Part shown: positions 1 to 10,264 of the stretch, in pieces
Layout: every line of letters begins with the position of its first letter
Numbering within the stretch: the stretch's first letter is position 1
DNA from: Viola odorata
Lineage: Eukaryota > Streptophyta > Magnoliopsida > Malpighiales > Violaceae
Reading direction: 5' to 3'
Assembly (NCBI GenBank): GCA_963691705.1
Contig: OY829541.1
Location: forward strand, 15,618,564-15,682,563
DNA length: 64,000 nucleotides
The notes under the pieces: model-generated
Told to the model about the DNA's origin: nothing
What the model saw: the letters and a program-made list of their open reading frames with translations, nothing else
Databases searched by the model: none
Made by a program: the position numbers and the translations under genes

Positions 1-518
1 CGACTCGAAGTTACTCCTCTACCCCGAATAGGTAGCCAATTATCAAGGAAGCGAGAGGCTCGGGCAGAGATGCCGCGTCCTCCCCCTGCGACTGTCTTAG
101 TTCTCCTCTTTTTTGGCGGAATAGTCTAACGGCTGGAACCCTCGGGCGGTGGAGAAGCCGGTAGCGTTTGGAGCGGTATCACGTTTAAAGGAGTGTCATT
201 CCCTCCAGACGACTGACCCCCAGCATTCTCTGCCAACGAAACGTGTTAGAACGGCAAGTAAATTCAAGTGACAACGTAGAAGGTGAAATACTTACCTGTA
301 ACACACTCTTCCAAACACTTATACAAAGTGAATTCTCGAATGGAAAGACGTATATATCTCTAGTAAGGCGTCAACGTGAGATAATTCATCCCTCGTCAAC
401 ACCCCTGGGTTTACCCAAACAGCACTAGTAATCTCTTGATTAAAGCCTCTACGCCACAAACGGGAAGGTACTTCGAGCACGAAGAAATCGCTCTTCCAGT
501 CGGCTACAGTTTCCTCAA
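1..518 (-). pseudogene. gag-like coding remnant, Tat-type (partial)
   Basis: Read on the minus strand, 531-319 encodes a segment with the pattern W-K-S-D-F-F-V-L-E-V-P followed by an acidic stretch (TRDELSHVDALLEI). This resembles the N-terminal part of plant gag-like proteins of non-autonomous Tat-type elements, where a 'W-K-x-R-F-F-F-V' motif is usual. Beyond an intron-like gap, 235-1 reads as a low-complexity Pro/Ser segment and then a Lys/Arg-rich segment with stops. A good minus-strand splice donor (CAG/GTAAGT, about 291-300) and acceptor (TTGGCAG, about 232-238) would remove about 65 bp. The window edge cuts the gene. The family assignment rests on a short motif only, and function is not claimed. 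Confidence 0.4.
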
Positions 519-1036
519 AGCCCATCTTCAACCCTTACAATTTCCATTAATGCATGGCCTGACACAAGCTATCGTCGACGTATTTTTCATTATAAATTGG
601 CCTCGTCATCGTGCCTCGTCACCGACGGCCAGCTCACTCCAAACCGACTCAACTTTCCCTATAAATACCCAGCTGAAGGCAACGAATTAAAAGGGGGAGG
701 ATTCCCACCGCCTCTCTCGGCAGCCAAACAAGCATAGAAACAAGGTAATTTACTTCCACTTCGACACCATTTCTTCTCTTTTTTTGTTTCCTCTTCTCCG
801 TTTCTTTTCTTGTTTGTTGTTTAGTTCACTGTTGTGTTCGTGTTTGATTTACAGAGGCGGTTTCGGCGACAGTGGTTGCTTGGGGGAGGGGGGCCAATCC
901 ATATCCTCTCCCATTCTCGGCAACAATCAAAGCAAAGGTCAGTTTCTCTACTTTCAATCCATTTCAATTTTATCTGCAATTAATTAATTAATTACCATCT
1001 TTTTAATTTAATTGTTCTTGTGATTCAATTAATTGA
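519..1036 (+). repeat. Family D LTR fragment (truncated 5' LTR)
   Basis: This stretch is a close copy of 2253-2770, the promoter and early transcribed part of the full LTR downstream. It includes the same TATA box (CTATAAATACCC near 659-670), the same GGGGGAGG run and the same pyrimidine tract with a TTTACAG acceptor-like site. Homology starts abruptly near 519 and ends near 1036, where the full LTR continues differently. It is best read as the surviving piece of the 5' LTR of an internally deleted element whose 3' LTR is 1726-4279. Confidence 0.8.
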
Positions 1037-1149
1037 AAACCTCGTCTTCGTATACTATCCTACATTTCTTATAATGCTAGTCTTCGTATACTATCATACA
1101 TTTCTTATTAACGACTTGAAAACATCTTTTACTTTGATCTAAAGCTCCT

Positions 1150-1560
1150 CTTTCCCAAGTGAGTAGTACGTTACAATTCTCATTTACATATCTGTATTTT
1201 TATCTCCTCCTAGAGCGATATTTACATTTCTGTATTTTTATTTCCTCCTAGAGTGACATTTATATTTCTGCATTTTTATCTCCTCCCAAAGCGACATCAT
1301 TTACATTTCTGCATTTTTATCTCCTCCTAGAGCGACATTTACATTTCTGCATTTTTATCTCCTCCTAGAGCAACATCATTTACATTTCTGAATTTTTATC
1401 TCCTCTTAGAGCGACATTTACATTTCTGCATTTTTATCTCCTCCTAGAGCGACATTTACATTTCTGGATTTTTATCTCCTCCCAGAGCGACATCATTTGC
1501 ATCCTCCTCTTTGAGCAATATCATTTGCATCCTCCTCCTTGAGCAAACATTTACATTTCT
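1150..1560 (+). repeat. Tandem repeat in 3' internal region, about 40-bp unit
   Basis: About nine imperfect copies of a unit built on GAGCGACATTTACATTTCTG and TTTTTATCTCCTCCTA occur between the LTR fragment and the polypurine tract. Some units carry an extra CATCATTT. The last copies degrade to CCTCCTCCTTGAGCAA. The same motif occurs on the minus strand at 33750-33905 beside another family D LTR, so it belongs to the element family's 3' untranslated region. Just upstream (about 1045-1110) a shorter TCTTCGTATACTATC repeat occurs twice. Confidence 0.8.
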
Positions 1561-1711
1561 GCATTTTTGCATTGCCTCTAAGATTTATGCACTACATCCA
1601 TTTGAAGGTTCCCAACATGTCATGTTGCATTCAAACCGTGGTAGTACTTGGGGCAACCATCTTTACTGCTCATCAAAAATTTCAGTTACATTGTATTTTT
1701 TATTAGACAGT

Positions 1712-1724
1712 AAAGAGGGGGAAA
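1712..1724 (+). other. Polypurine tract of family D element
   Basis: The purine run AAAGAGGGGGAAA lies immediately before the LTR start TGTTGC. This is the position of the plus-strand primer of an LTR retrotransposon and identifies 1726-4279 as a 3' LTR. The same tract occurs on the minus strand at 33590-33604. Confidence 0.8.
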
Positions 1725-1725
1725 C

Positions 1726-4279
1726 TGTTGCTACCCGATTTTTGACGTTTTCATCATTTTTTGCATTTGTTATCATTCGCCATATTATTAACCTTTTAAT
1801 ACCAGCCGTTTGAATTTATTGTTGTTTTCGTGCCATTTCCCTTTATTTTCCTTTATTTCGTATTTTTACCGTTTTTCTCGTTCAAACTTCTATTGGTTTC
1901 GAGTGAGTCTTCTCGAACCATAGATCGAACTCTTTTTCCTGTTTACTGTTTACCTTTTTATGTCTTTTCATTTTATTCTATATCTTGGTAATATTCGATT
2001 CGAGGTTTTTATTCATTTCAAACAAGATTGCTCGTATCGTCGGCTCGAACCGAGTAAGTGGATTAATCCACCCTTTAAATCAAGCTTTCATCTCCACCGT
2101 TGATCTGTTTGACAAGTGAGAGTCAAACAGATCAAGCGACCCTCATTCATCATCATCCTCCCCGTCACCTTTCCAGCAAACCGACTTACCTCCAAAGTCC
2201 TCCTCGGTCGCTCCCCAGCAATTCATCATCACACTCCCTCCATCGTCGACCACCCATCTTCTACCCTTACAATCGCCATTAATGCATGGCCTAAAACAAG
2301 CCATCATCGACGTATTTTTCATCATAAATTGGCCTCGTCATCGTGCCTCGTCACCGACGGCTAGCTCACTCCAAACCGACTCAACATTCCCTATAAATAC
2401 CCAGCTCAAGGCAACGAATTAAAAGGGGGAGGATTCCCACCGCCTGTCTTGGCAGCCAAACAAGCACAGAAACAAGGTAATTTACTTCCACTCCGACACC
2501 ATTTCTTCTCTTTTTTGTTTCCTCTTCTCCGTTTCTTTTCTTGTTTGTTGTTTGGTTCGCTGTCGTGTTCGCGTTTGATTTGCAGAGGAGGTTTCGGCGG
2601 CAGTGGCGGCTTGGGGGAGGGAGGCCAATCCACATCCTCTCCCCCTCTCGGCAGCAATCAAAGCAAAGGTCAGTTTCTCTGCTTTCAATCCATTTCAATT
2701 TTATCTGCAATTAATTATTTAATTACCGTCTTTTTAATTTAATTGTTGTTGTGATTCAATTAATTCTTTGCTACCTCTGTTTTCGTTAATTGATCGCTAC
2801 CTCTGTTCCAACTAATTAACTACTACTTTAATTGAATTGCTACTCCTGGATCAATCAATCGTACTTTCTTTCATTTGATTGCTACGTTTGATTGAGTTGA
2901 TTTACTTGCTGTTTGGTTTAATTAATTGCTACACTTTTGTTCATTTGATTGTTGCGCTTGATTGAGCAAATCGCCTCCTATTTTGGTCGGATTCTTGGTT
3001 GTTTGTTTGGCTGAATTTCCTACTTGTTTTCATTTGTTGTTGTTGCAGGGGATAGCCGCCGGCAGTGGCGCCAGCGGCTGGAGGTAAAAGACGAAGGACT
3101 GCTGCTTTGTCTCTGTCGCTGCTGCTCCTTCTCTGTTGTCGTTTTTCGTTGTCCTGGTGTCGAGAGGAAGAAGACGATGTTTCGGCGGGAAAGGAGGAAA
3201 GGCTTGGTCACAGGCCAGGCACTGTTCCTAGTCCAGCTGGAAATAAAAAGGGGATGGGCTGAGACTGTTCATCGGCCCATCAGGAGGAAGAAAGACAGTT
3301 TTTGGGCCTGGTTAAATGGGCCCGGTTTGGCTTAGTTAGCTAGGCCCATCGCATTATTTTCGTATCGAATAATTATTTCAATTGTTCATTTGTAATAATT
3401 AGTTAAGCAATTAGTTAAAAATCTTGTATGTTTCTTTATACCTATATTATTATCACTTGTCACTAATCTCGGTTTTGAAGGGTAAACAACGATCGGTGCT
3501 CACGCTCTTGAGTACGCTTACTTTAAACCCTTTTTATTTATTTATTCAAACACTTTTTTATACACTCGTATACATGACCACCTAGAAGCATTAGAATTCG
3601 TACACTCGTATGCATGAATATTTAGAATCGTTAAACTTTTAAAATCAATCTCATTCACAGGAATAATTTTTTTAATCACTCGCTTTAATTGCTATGATTA
3701 AATGTTTACTTTATGCTTGTATTAAATGCATGTGTTTTGGTGGCTTCGATCCCACACCTCAGTTTTTGCTTTTTCCGCATTCATTAAATCAGTACTTTGT
3801 TAGTTTTATGCATGATTAGATCACCTAGTAATTAGCGTTAATCATGTATGGCCCAATGATAATAAAGGACGCCCGCTTTAGTAAAGATAAATGGTAACAA
3901 ACCCATTAAAGAAAAGTCAGTCCCGACCCAATGAAAAAATGATAAAGCGGCGAATTCCTCTGAGGGCCCATTACTTGTTTAAATGTTTATTTAACACCTC
4001 TTTCTTTTAACCGGTAACTTTTTTTTAAGATGTGACTCGGGTGCCTAACACTTTCCTGAGTCCATAAATCGACTCTGAACCATTGTTCTCGAGTTTAGAC
4101 CCTTTTTGTGCCATTAGTTTTTATTTTATTTTCTTTCTTTTTCGGACTTTGGGTTTCCCTAAACTTTAGAAATAAATAGGATGGCGAATTCATTGCATTA
4201 TGCGAGGCATCCTTTTACGCTTCGCATCCGTCTTGAACCCGCTCGCAAAATCAAAAAGGGGGTGCGAAAATCGACAGCA
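1726..4279 (+). mobile_element. Tat/Ogre-like 3' LTR, family D, complete
   Basis: An LTR of about 2.55 kb starts TGTTGCTACCCGATTTTTGA and ends GGTGCGAAAATCGACAGCA, with TG and CA termini. Homologous copies run on the minus strand at 13921-15984, 31668-33589 and 39027-40941, with an end fragment at 48249-48329. It has a TATA box at 2391-2400, a GC-rich segment near 3050-3330 and a 3' part with the phrase GTGGCTTCGATCCCACAC that recurs in the other copies. Long LTRs, a tandem-repeat 3' UTR, and a primer site resembling the Ogre tRNA-Arg type beside the 13921 copy point to the Tat/Ogre lineage. The short ORFs in it are not convincing genes. Flanking TSDs could not be tested. Confidence 0.85.
2391..2400 (+). 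promoter_or_regulatory. TATA box of family D LTR
   Basis: CTATAAATAC lies about 665 bp into the LTR and is conserved at 659-670 in the truncated copy. It is the likely RNA polymerase II core promoter of the element. Confidence 0.65.
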
Positions 4280-4863
4280 ACTGGAATAGGAGAATCATAA
4301 GATAGAGTTGGTTTCTGTATCACTTCAATTTTTTAGGATTACTTTATGGAGAAGAACAGAACATCACTCCCTGATTACTCTAGACACATCATTGTGCACT
4401 CCAAGTGATAAAGAGAATCCATATATCGGTAAGTTCATAAACAAGACATTTCACATTACTCCACACTAGTCATCCTCTCGAAGGGAAAGGTGATGATACA
4501 ATCACGCCTAGCCTCACCTTGAGGAAGTGTGCGGATCCTATCGAGAACCAAAGGAATGTAAGTGTCCAGCTATCGGGAAATGTGTAAGTGTCCAATATAC
4601 CCTATTGGGAGACATTGGCGAGGCCAGTGCCTGATGTTAAGTCCTTTGGGAAAACTTTCGGGAATCTATCGATAAACGGTCAGTTCAGCCAGCACTTGCC
4701 GGAACTTAAGGGAAGATACCGGGAACGATAGATCAAAGCAAACATGCAAATAATCAAGATGTCGGGCCATCGGTGGATCTCTTTAAGGAGGAAGCTCCTC
4801 TTCCGATAACTTTCACAAGGAACTCGGGTGACTCCATTTTCCTATCATCTTCTCGTTTGACAT
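4280..4863. other. Unassigned sequence 3' of a Tat-type gag remnant
   Basis: No gene, clear repeat or LTR end was recognised. It lies downstream (minus strand) of the gag remnant and may be decayed internal sequence of the same element. The minus-strand reading has many stops. Confidence 0.4.
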
Positions 4864-5813
4864 TCAGTCGGTTACCAGGTAACTATCCCCCGGATTTGGT
4901 GCGAACTTACTCAAATATCCATTTTTCATTAACCGTTCAATAGCCACTTTTAATATCTTACAAGCTTCGGTGTCATGAGCATGAGCATTATGGAAACGGC
5001 AAAATAAATCTTTGCCCCTACCCATACTTTTACCAGGTTTGGGGGGAGGATACTGGATGGGTAGGTTATTTTCCTCTATTACCGTGAGGATTTCCGCTCT
5101 CGGGATTAGTAGAGAGGTTGAATTATTATCCTTTTGTTTGCGTGGAACACTCTCCCTCTGGTCGTTCTGGCAATGATCGGCTTCTTGTTGGGTTTGTTTG
5201 CTGTCCCGGTTCCGTTGTTCCCGATAATCCTTTGGAGACGGCATGCCATTGATTTCCCTCTATCCCTTCTCCCGTCAGATCTCCTTTCACACTGACAGAG
5301 AAGATCACTGCGGTTCGGATATTTTTCCTCTATCTCCGAAGGATGTACAGCTGGGGATAACGGCCAAATAGGCTACTCCGGGGCATAACGCGAGGAATGA
5401 GGACGATGATGACTCACTTCGGGGGTGAGATTGATTACCCGAAGGGCTACCGGTTCATGGAATGCGAGTAAAGGCATGATCTGTGAAGCGACTAAAGGCA
5501 GAGTGAACAGTGGCGAAATCGGCAGTGGAGGCGACGATTGAGGAATTAAGTGGGAGAGTAAGGATAAGATGTTGCTCACTCTCTCTCGCAAGGCGGTTAT
5601 GGACTCAGTGGCAGGTGGCGCCACACTTGGTCTAGGCAGAATAGTTGTTGGAAAACTAATTTCTGGGCTGCCAGAAAAGTTAAACTGGCAGTTGACTAGA
5701 AACGAACTTGTCCCTATTGGTGTCACCGTCGTTGGGACTATAGGAACATCACGATTGGGCGTGACGGAGCTGTCGATGGGCTAGATCAGCGAGAAATCTT
5801 GATTTGACGCCAT
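4864..5813 (-). pseudogene. gag: Tat-type retrotransposon gag, broken
   Basis: An ATG at 5813 opens a minus-strand frame that meets TAG after ten codons (5781-5783), continues in the same frame to 5373, and shifts before a last open segment at 5244-4864. That segment ends in C-R-F-H-N-A-H-A-H-D-T-E-A-C, then a helix-like stretch and G-Y-L-S-K-F. This is the conserved C-terminal signature of Tat-lineage gag proteins (usual form CxFHxxHGHDTExC...GYL). Gag forms the virus-like particle and binds the element RNA. The N-terminal part is Pro/Ser-rich, which may mean a non-autonomous relative. No protease or RT follows downstream (4863-4280). The reading frame needs at least one stop and one frameshift to be explained. 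Confidence 0.7.
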
Positions 5814-6600
5814 TTTAAGAGCAGATCTTTAAAGAGAAGAAGATGGAGAGCTTGGATATTAAGGTAAACTTACTTAATGATCCAAAGCTCTCAATGAAAG
5901 CACTAAATTGATAACCCCGAGACAGGAGTGAGGGTAGTTCTATCTTTTGGCGTACTGATGCAGATGTTCCTTGACCGTAAGTCACCTGCAAAGCGCCGGA
6001 GGGAGCCTTCGACGATCAAGTTAGTATCGTGAAGATTGTGAGCAATAGGGGTAGTTACCGAGTTTGTATGGGCGTGTCTGTGTGTATTCATCCAACCGTC
6101 CTTATGTCCTGAGGTGAGGGGGGTATTTATACCCCTTCCTTGCGGGTCACCTCGGACACGTGGGGCCAAGAGGCCGGCGCATTGAATGTTCTACAGCTGC
6201 GCATTTAATGCTCCCAAGTGGTGCATTAAATGCTCTCCCATCAGTCATAAATTCAGCACAGGAGGTGATGATGGTCCTCGATCTCCGCATGCCACGTGGT
6301 TCAAACCAGGATAACGGTTACCGACATTGCCGATATCGAGCCCCAACTAGTATCTTCCTCGTAATACATTACCGGTAGGGTATTTACCTGCTGAAACCGA
6401 TAGGTCTGATATGGCTGGTATATGTAGTCTTGGTTGTCGTAGATAATAGATACCGGACTGTATGAGTATTGAGACCCTCCGTTGATGATGAGTTGTAGCC
6501 GATAATGTACCCCTAAGGGACTATGTCGGTATTGTCTTGTCATATAGGAAGTAAGGGTACCGGTATCATACACTTACCGGTAGTCTCATTGGTCATCCGG
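5814..6600 (-). mobile_element. 5' leader and LTR of the Tat-type element (minus strand)
   Basis: Upstream of the gag ATG on the minus strand comes a leader of about 75 bp. At about 5885-5907 the phrase TAGTGCTTTCATTGAGAGC resembles the primer-site region (TGGTGCTTTCATTGAGAGC) seen in some plant gypsy elements. Beyond it lies LTR-like sequence with a TATA box at 6119-6134 and short repeats of GCATTTAATGCTC and related words (6178-6235). The distal LTR boundary could not be fixed, and the end near 6600 is a guess based on loss of GGTA-rich sequence. Confidence 0.45.
6119..6134 (-). promoter_or_regulatory. TATA box of Tat-type LTR
   Basis: The minus strand reads GGGGTATAAATACCCC, a perfect palindrome with a consensus TATA box. 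It lies about 305 bp upstream of the gag ATG, as expected for an LTR promoter. Confidence 0.6.
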
Positions 6601-7292
6601 AAGCTAGGTTACTGGGTCGGTGAAATGGCAGGAAAACCCCTAGCCTATCTTTATGTATTATCATAACAAAACTGCACCGATGCTTTTGTATGTAAGATAC
6701 TTAAGTAGGTGATTCGGCCAAAAGAAGGGTATGCCACCAGCCGCAAGCCACATTCCTTGGAACACAGCCTTTAATAGTAAGTTGAGAAGGGAGGTTGCGG
6801 TCAATAACGTCACCCAAGCCAAGCTGTTAAACAAAGCCAGATGTTATTAAGAATACATCCATGCCCTAATTTGATAGTTGTTTAACTGATTTATGAATAC
6901 TACCTGGCTAGACTTGTTCCAACCCCAACAAAAAACTTTCGCATCCGCTTCAAGAAAACAGAAGCAAAGAGTTAGATTCATAGAATGAGGCAACGAAATC
7001 CGAAAACCATTTTATAATAGACCTTAATGAGTATGGAACACTTACCCGTAACTATAGCACTGTGACGAGCTCCACAAGAAACAATGTTTGCATGTACATT
7101 TTCTAAACTCGGAGCATCCAAGAGCCTTGGGAGAGTCTGATTATAAATTAAAATTACGGAGTTAGTTGCACGAATTTCCTCATGATCAGACCTTTTCACA
7201 ATGAGAGTTGTGGAGCTTTAAAATGGTAAACATTGATTATTGAGCAGAAGTTGCACCATTTAAGGCCTAGATCACTTTATCTAGGTGCAGAT
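6601..7292 (-). other. Intron-like host sequence around the RCC1 exon
   Basis: Sequence on both sides of the RCC1-type exon at 7046-7136 has no recognisable transposon signature. The exon has a standard acceptor on one side and a donor on the other, so at least the adjoining sequence is probably intron of a host gene, or of a gene fragment. No second exon was recognised between here and the TRIM array, or just beyond it. Confidence 0.4.
7046..7136 (-). pseudogene. RCC1-repeat protein, single exon (host gene fragment)
   Basis: On the minus strand a 91-bp exon is bounded by an acceptor (ATAATCAG, about 7137-7144) and a strong donor (GTAAGT, 7040-7045). It encodes T-L-P-R-L-L-D-A-P-S-L-E-N-V then V-S-C-G-A-R-H-S-A-I-V-T. 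The motif S-C-G-A-R-H-S-A-I-V-T is the hallmark of one blade of the RCC1 (regulator of chromosome condensation) beta-propeller, as in plant UVR8-like and other RCC1-family proteins. Neighbouring blades should lie on adjacent exons but are not seen within several kb, and a TRIM array starts 156 bp away. It may be one exon of a real gene with large, TE-filled introns or a stranded fragment. The sequence cannot decide between these. Confidence 0.7.
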
Positions 7293-7651
7293 TGTTGGAG
7301 TGTGCGAACAAAGTCCCACATCGGAAAGAAAAGGGAGAGAAAGACTAAATATAAGAGGAGTTGATCCTCTTAATGGAATGAGGCCTTTTGTGAAAACCGT
7401 GCGGACTCAGGCCTAAAGCGGACAGTATCATTCCATTAAGAGAGACTCGGTTGGTCTTTATTTCTGCAACAAATGGTAGCGAAGCCGAAGGTTCGGCTGG
7501 GCCTGAGTAATGGGCCATGATGTGGGTGGCACGCTGTGAATCTCCTGGCCGAACTGGAAAAGTACAGTGGTTTTCCAGGTCGAGAGGTTCGAGGGGGAGA
7601 TTGGTGAGCCCAATGTGGTTGGCTCTGTGGTACTTAGTTCGAGGGGGAGAT

Positions 7652-8013
7652 TGTTGGGGTATGCGAACAAAGTCCCACATCGGAAAGAAAACGGAGAGAA
7701 AGACTAAATATAAGAAGAGTTGATCCTCTTAATGGAATGAGGCGTTTTGTGAAAACCGTGCGGGCTCAGGCCCAAAGCGGACAGTATCATTCCATTAAGA
7801 GAGACTCGAGTGGGTCTTTATTTCTCCAACAAATGGTAGCGGAGCCGAAGGTTCGGCTGGGCCTGAGTAATAGGCCTTGATGTGGGTGGCACGCTGTGAA
7901 TCTCCTGGCCGAACTCGAAAAAGTACGGTGGTTCTCCAAGTCGAGCGGTTAGAAAGGGGAGATTGGTGAGCCCAATATGGTTGGCTCTGTGGTACTTAGT
8001 TCGAGGGGGAGAT
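7652..8013 (+). mobile_element. TRIM reference unit (LTR plus internal domain)
   Basis: This is the cleanest complete unit: LTR 7652-7831 and internal region 7832-8013, followed by the next LTR at 8014. Immediately after the LTR comes AATGGTAGCGGAGCC, the candidate minus-strand primer site. Immediately before the next LTR comes GAGGGGGAGAT, the candidate plus-strand primer. LTR, internal, LTR, internal without target duplications between them means adjacent copies share LTRs. That points to unequal recombination rather than separate insertions. Confidence 0.75.
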
Positions 8014-8205
8014 TGTTGGAGTGTGCGAACAAAGTCCCACATCGCAAAGAAAAGGGAGAGAAAGACTAAATATAAGAGGAGTTGATCCTCTTAATGGAAT
8101 GAGGCCTTTTGTGAAAACCGTGCGGGCTCAGGCTCAAAGCGGACAGTATCATTCCATTAAGAGAGGCTCGGTTGGTCTTTATTTCTCCAACAAATGGTAG
8201 CGGAG

Positions 8206-9972
8206 TCTCTCTCAATGGAATGATACTGTCCGCTTTGGGCCTGAGCCCGCACGGTTTTCACAAAAGGCCTCATTCCATTAAGAGGATCAACTCCTCTTAT
8301 ATTTAGTCTTTCTCTCCCTTTTCTTTCCGATGTGGGACTTTGTTCGCACACTCCAACAATCTCCCCCTCGAACTAAGTACCACAGAGCCAACCACATTGG
8401 GCTCACCATTCTCCCCTTTCGAACCGCTCGACCTGGAGAACCACCGTACTTTTTCTAGTTCGGCCAGGAGATTCACAGCGTGCCACCCACATCAAGGCCC
8501 ATTACTCAGGCCCAGCCGAACCTTCGGCTCCACTACCATTTTTTGGAGAAATAAAGACCCACCCGAGTCTCTCTTAATGGAATGATACTGTACGCTTTGG
8601 GCCTGAGCCCGCACGGTTTTCACAAAAGGCCTCATTCCATTAAGAGGATCAACTCTTCTTATATTTAGTCTTTCTCTCCGTTTTCTTTCCATGTGGGACT
8701 TTGTTCGCACACCCCAACAATCTCCCCCTCGAACTAAGTACCACAGAGCCAACCACATTGGGCTCACCAATCACGATTTTCACAAAAGGCCTCATTCCGT
8801 TAAGAGGATCAACTCCTCTTATATTTAGTCTTTCTCTCCCTTTTCTTTCCGATGTGGGACTTTGTTCGCACACCCCAACAATCTCCCCCTCGAACTAAGT
8901 ACCACAGAGCCAACCACATTGGGCTCACCAATCTCCCCCTCGAACCTCTCGACCTGGAGAACCACTGTACTTTTCTAATTCGGCCAGGAGATTCACAGCG
9001 TGCCACCCACTTCAAGGCCCATTACTCAGTCCCAGCCGAACCTTCGGCTCCGCTACCATTTGTTGGAGAAATAAAGACCAACCGAGTCTCTCTTAATGGA
9101 ATGATACTGTACGCTTTGGGCCTGAGCCCGCACGGTTTTCACAAAAGGCCTCATTGCATTAAGAGGATCAACTCCTCTTATATTTAGTCTTTCTCTCCCT
9201 TTTCTTTTCGATGTGGGACTTTGTTCGCACACTCCAACAATCTCCCCCTCGAACTAAGTACCACAGAGCCAACCCCATTGGGCTCACCAATCTCCCCATT
9301 CGAACCGCTCGACCTGGAGAACCACCGTACTTTTTCCAGTTCGGCCAGGAGATTCACAGCGTGGCACCCACATCAAGGCCCATTACTCTGGCCCAGCCGA
9401 ACCTTTAGCTCCGCTACCATTTGTTGGAGAAATAAAGACCCACTCGAGTCTCTCTTAATGGAATGATACTGTCCTCTTTGGGCCTCAACCCGCACGGTTT
9501 TCACAAAAGGCCTCATTCCATTAAGAGGATCAACTCTTCTTATATTTAATCTTTCTCTCCCTTTTCTTTCCGATGTGGGGCTTTGTTTGCACACCCCAAC
9601 AATCGCCCACTGTACTTTTCCAGTTCGGCCAGGAAATTCACAGTGTGCCACCCACATCAAGGCCCATTACTTAGGCCCAGCCGAACCTTCGGCTCCGCTA
9701 CCATTTGTTGGAGAAATAAAGACCAACCGAGTCTCTCTTAATGGAATGATATTGTCCGGTTTGGGCCTGAGCCCGCACGGTTTTCACAAAAGGCCTCATT
9801 CCATTAAGAGGATCAACTCTTCTTATATTTAGTCTTTCTCTCCCTTTTCTTTCCGATGTGGGACTTTGTTCGCACACCCCAATTCATTCCATTAAGAGGA
9901 TCAACTCTTCTTATATTTAGTCTTTCTCTCCCTTTTCTTTCCGATGTGGGACTTTGTTCGCACACCCCAACA
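8206..9972 (-). repeat. Minus-strand block of the TRIM array
   Basis: The block begins at 8206 directly after AATGGTAGCGGAG of the last plus unit, with no spacer. Its first LTR lacks about 25 terminal bases. Later units include three with internal deletions (around 8720-8773, 9602-9705 and 9882/9883), so unit length is irregular. The last two LTRs abut directly and lack an internal domain. Confidence 0.8.
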
Positions 9973-10264
9973 CAGATCTAGAGACCCCTAGACAACTTGA
10001 ATATCTTTGTAACATTTGAGTATTCAATCATTGCAACATAAACAGCCTTTTCAAATTTTCTACTGATAAGTGATGGAAGCTAGACAATTATTGTAAATCT
10101 AGACATCTTTTCAGTTAAATGTTCTATTAATGACACACTGCATGCAACTGAGTCACTTAATTGCTAACAGGTTTTATGCAAGCAGAAGCTCTACATGCAC
10201 AATTACCTGACTGTTTTAATTTGCCACAAATTACATTGGAAGATGCATGACATATGTTGTACAT
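9973..10264. other. AT-rich spacer, nothing recognised
   Basis: No ORF, repeat or LTR terminus was found between the TRIM array and the coding fragment that follows. It could be intron, since a TTCTCAG acceptor-like site follows at about 10271-10277 on the plus strand. Confidence 0.4.

Larger units (their letters stand above)
7293..9972. repeat. TRIM retrotransposon array with inverted junction
   Basis: Ten LTRs of about 180 bp, several truncated, alternate with about 180-bp internal segments. Three run on the plus strand (7293-7471, 7652-7831, 8014-8192). Seven run on the minus strand (to 8358, 8541-8719, 8773-8880, 9061-9239, 9422-9601, 9706-9882, 9883-9972). The LTRs start TGTTGGAG and end CTCCAACA, an 8-bp terminal inverted repeat, and carry a TATA-like AAATATAAGAGG. 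The internal part starts with a primer-site-like TGGTAGCGGAGCC and ends with the polypurine tract CGAGGGGGAGA. There is no coding capacity: the short ORFs are shadows of the repeat. Total unit size is typical of terminal-repeat retrotransposons in miniature. Confidence 0.85.

Noticed and set aside
3020..3335. Overlapping ORFs on both strands at 3020-3335
   Set aside because: They sit in the GC-rich part of the family D LTR and show no family signature. The corresponding region of the minus-strand copy does not keep the frames.
6161..6300. tRNA or other small RNA gene suggested by short palindromes
   Set aside because: No cloverleaf or pol III boxes could be traced. The short repeats belong to the Tat-type LTR.
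7345..9832. Many 60-110 codon ORFs in the TRIM array
   Set aside because: All are readings of the same repeated LTR and internal DNA in different frames. Identity reflects DNA duplication, and TRIMs do not encode proteins.
7293..9972. CRISPR-like regularly spaced repeats
   Set aside because: Units are about 360 bp LTR-plus-internal modules with TG/CA ends, PBS and PPT. The spacers are also repeated, and the DNA is from a plant.
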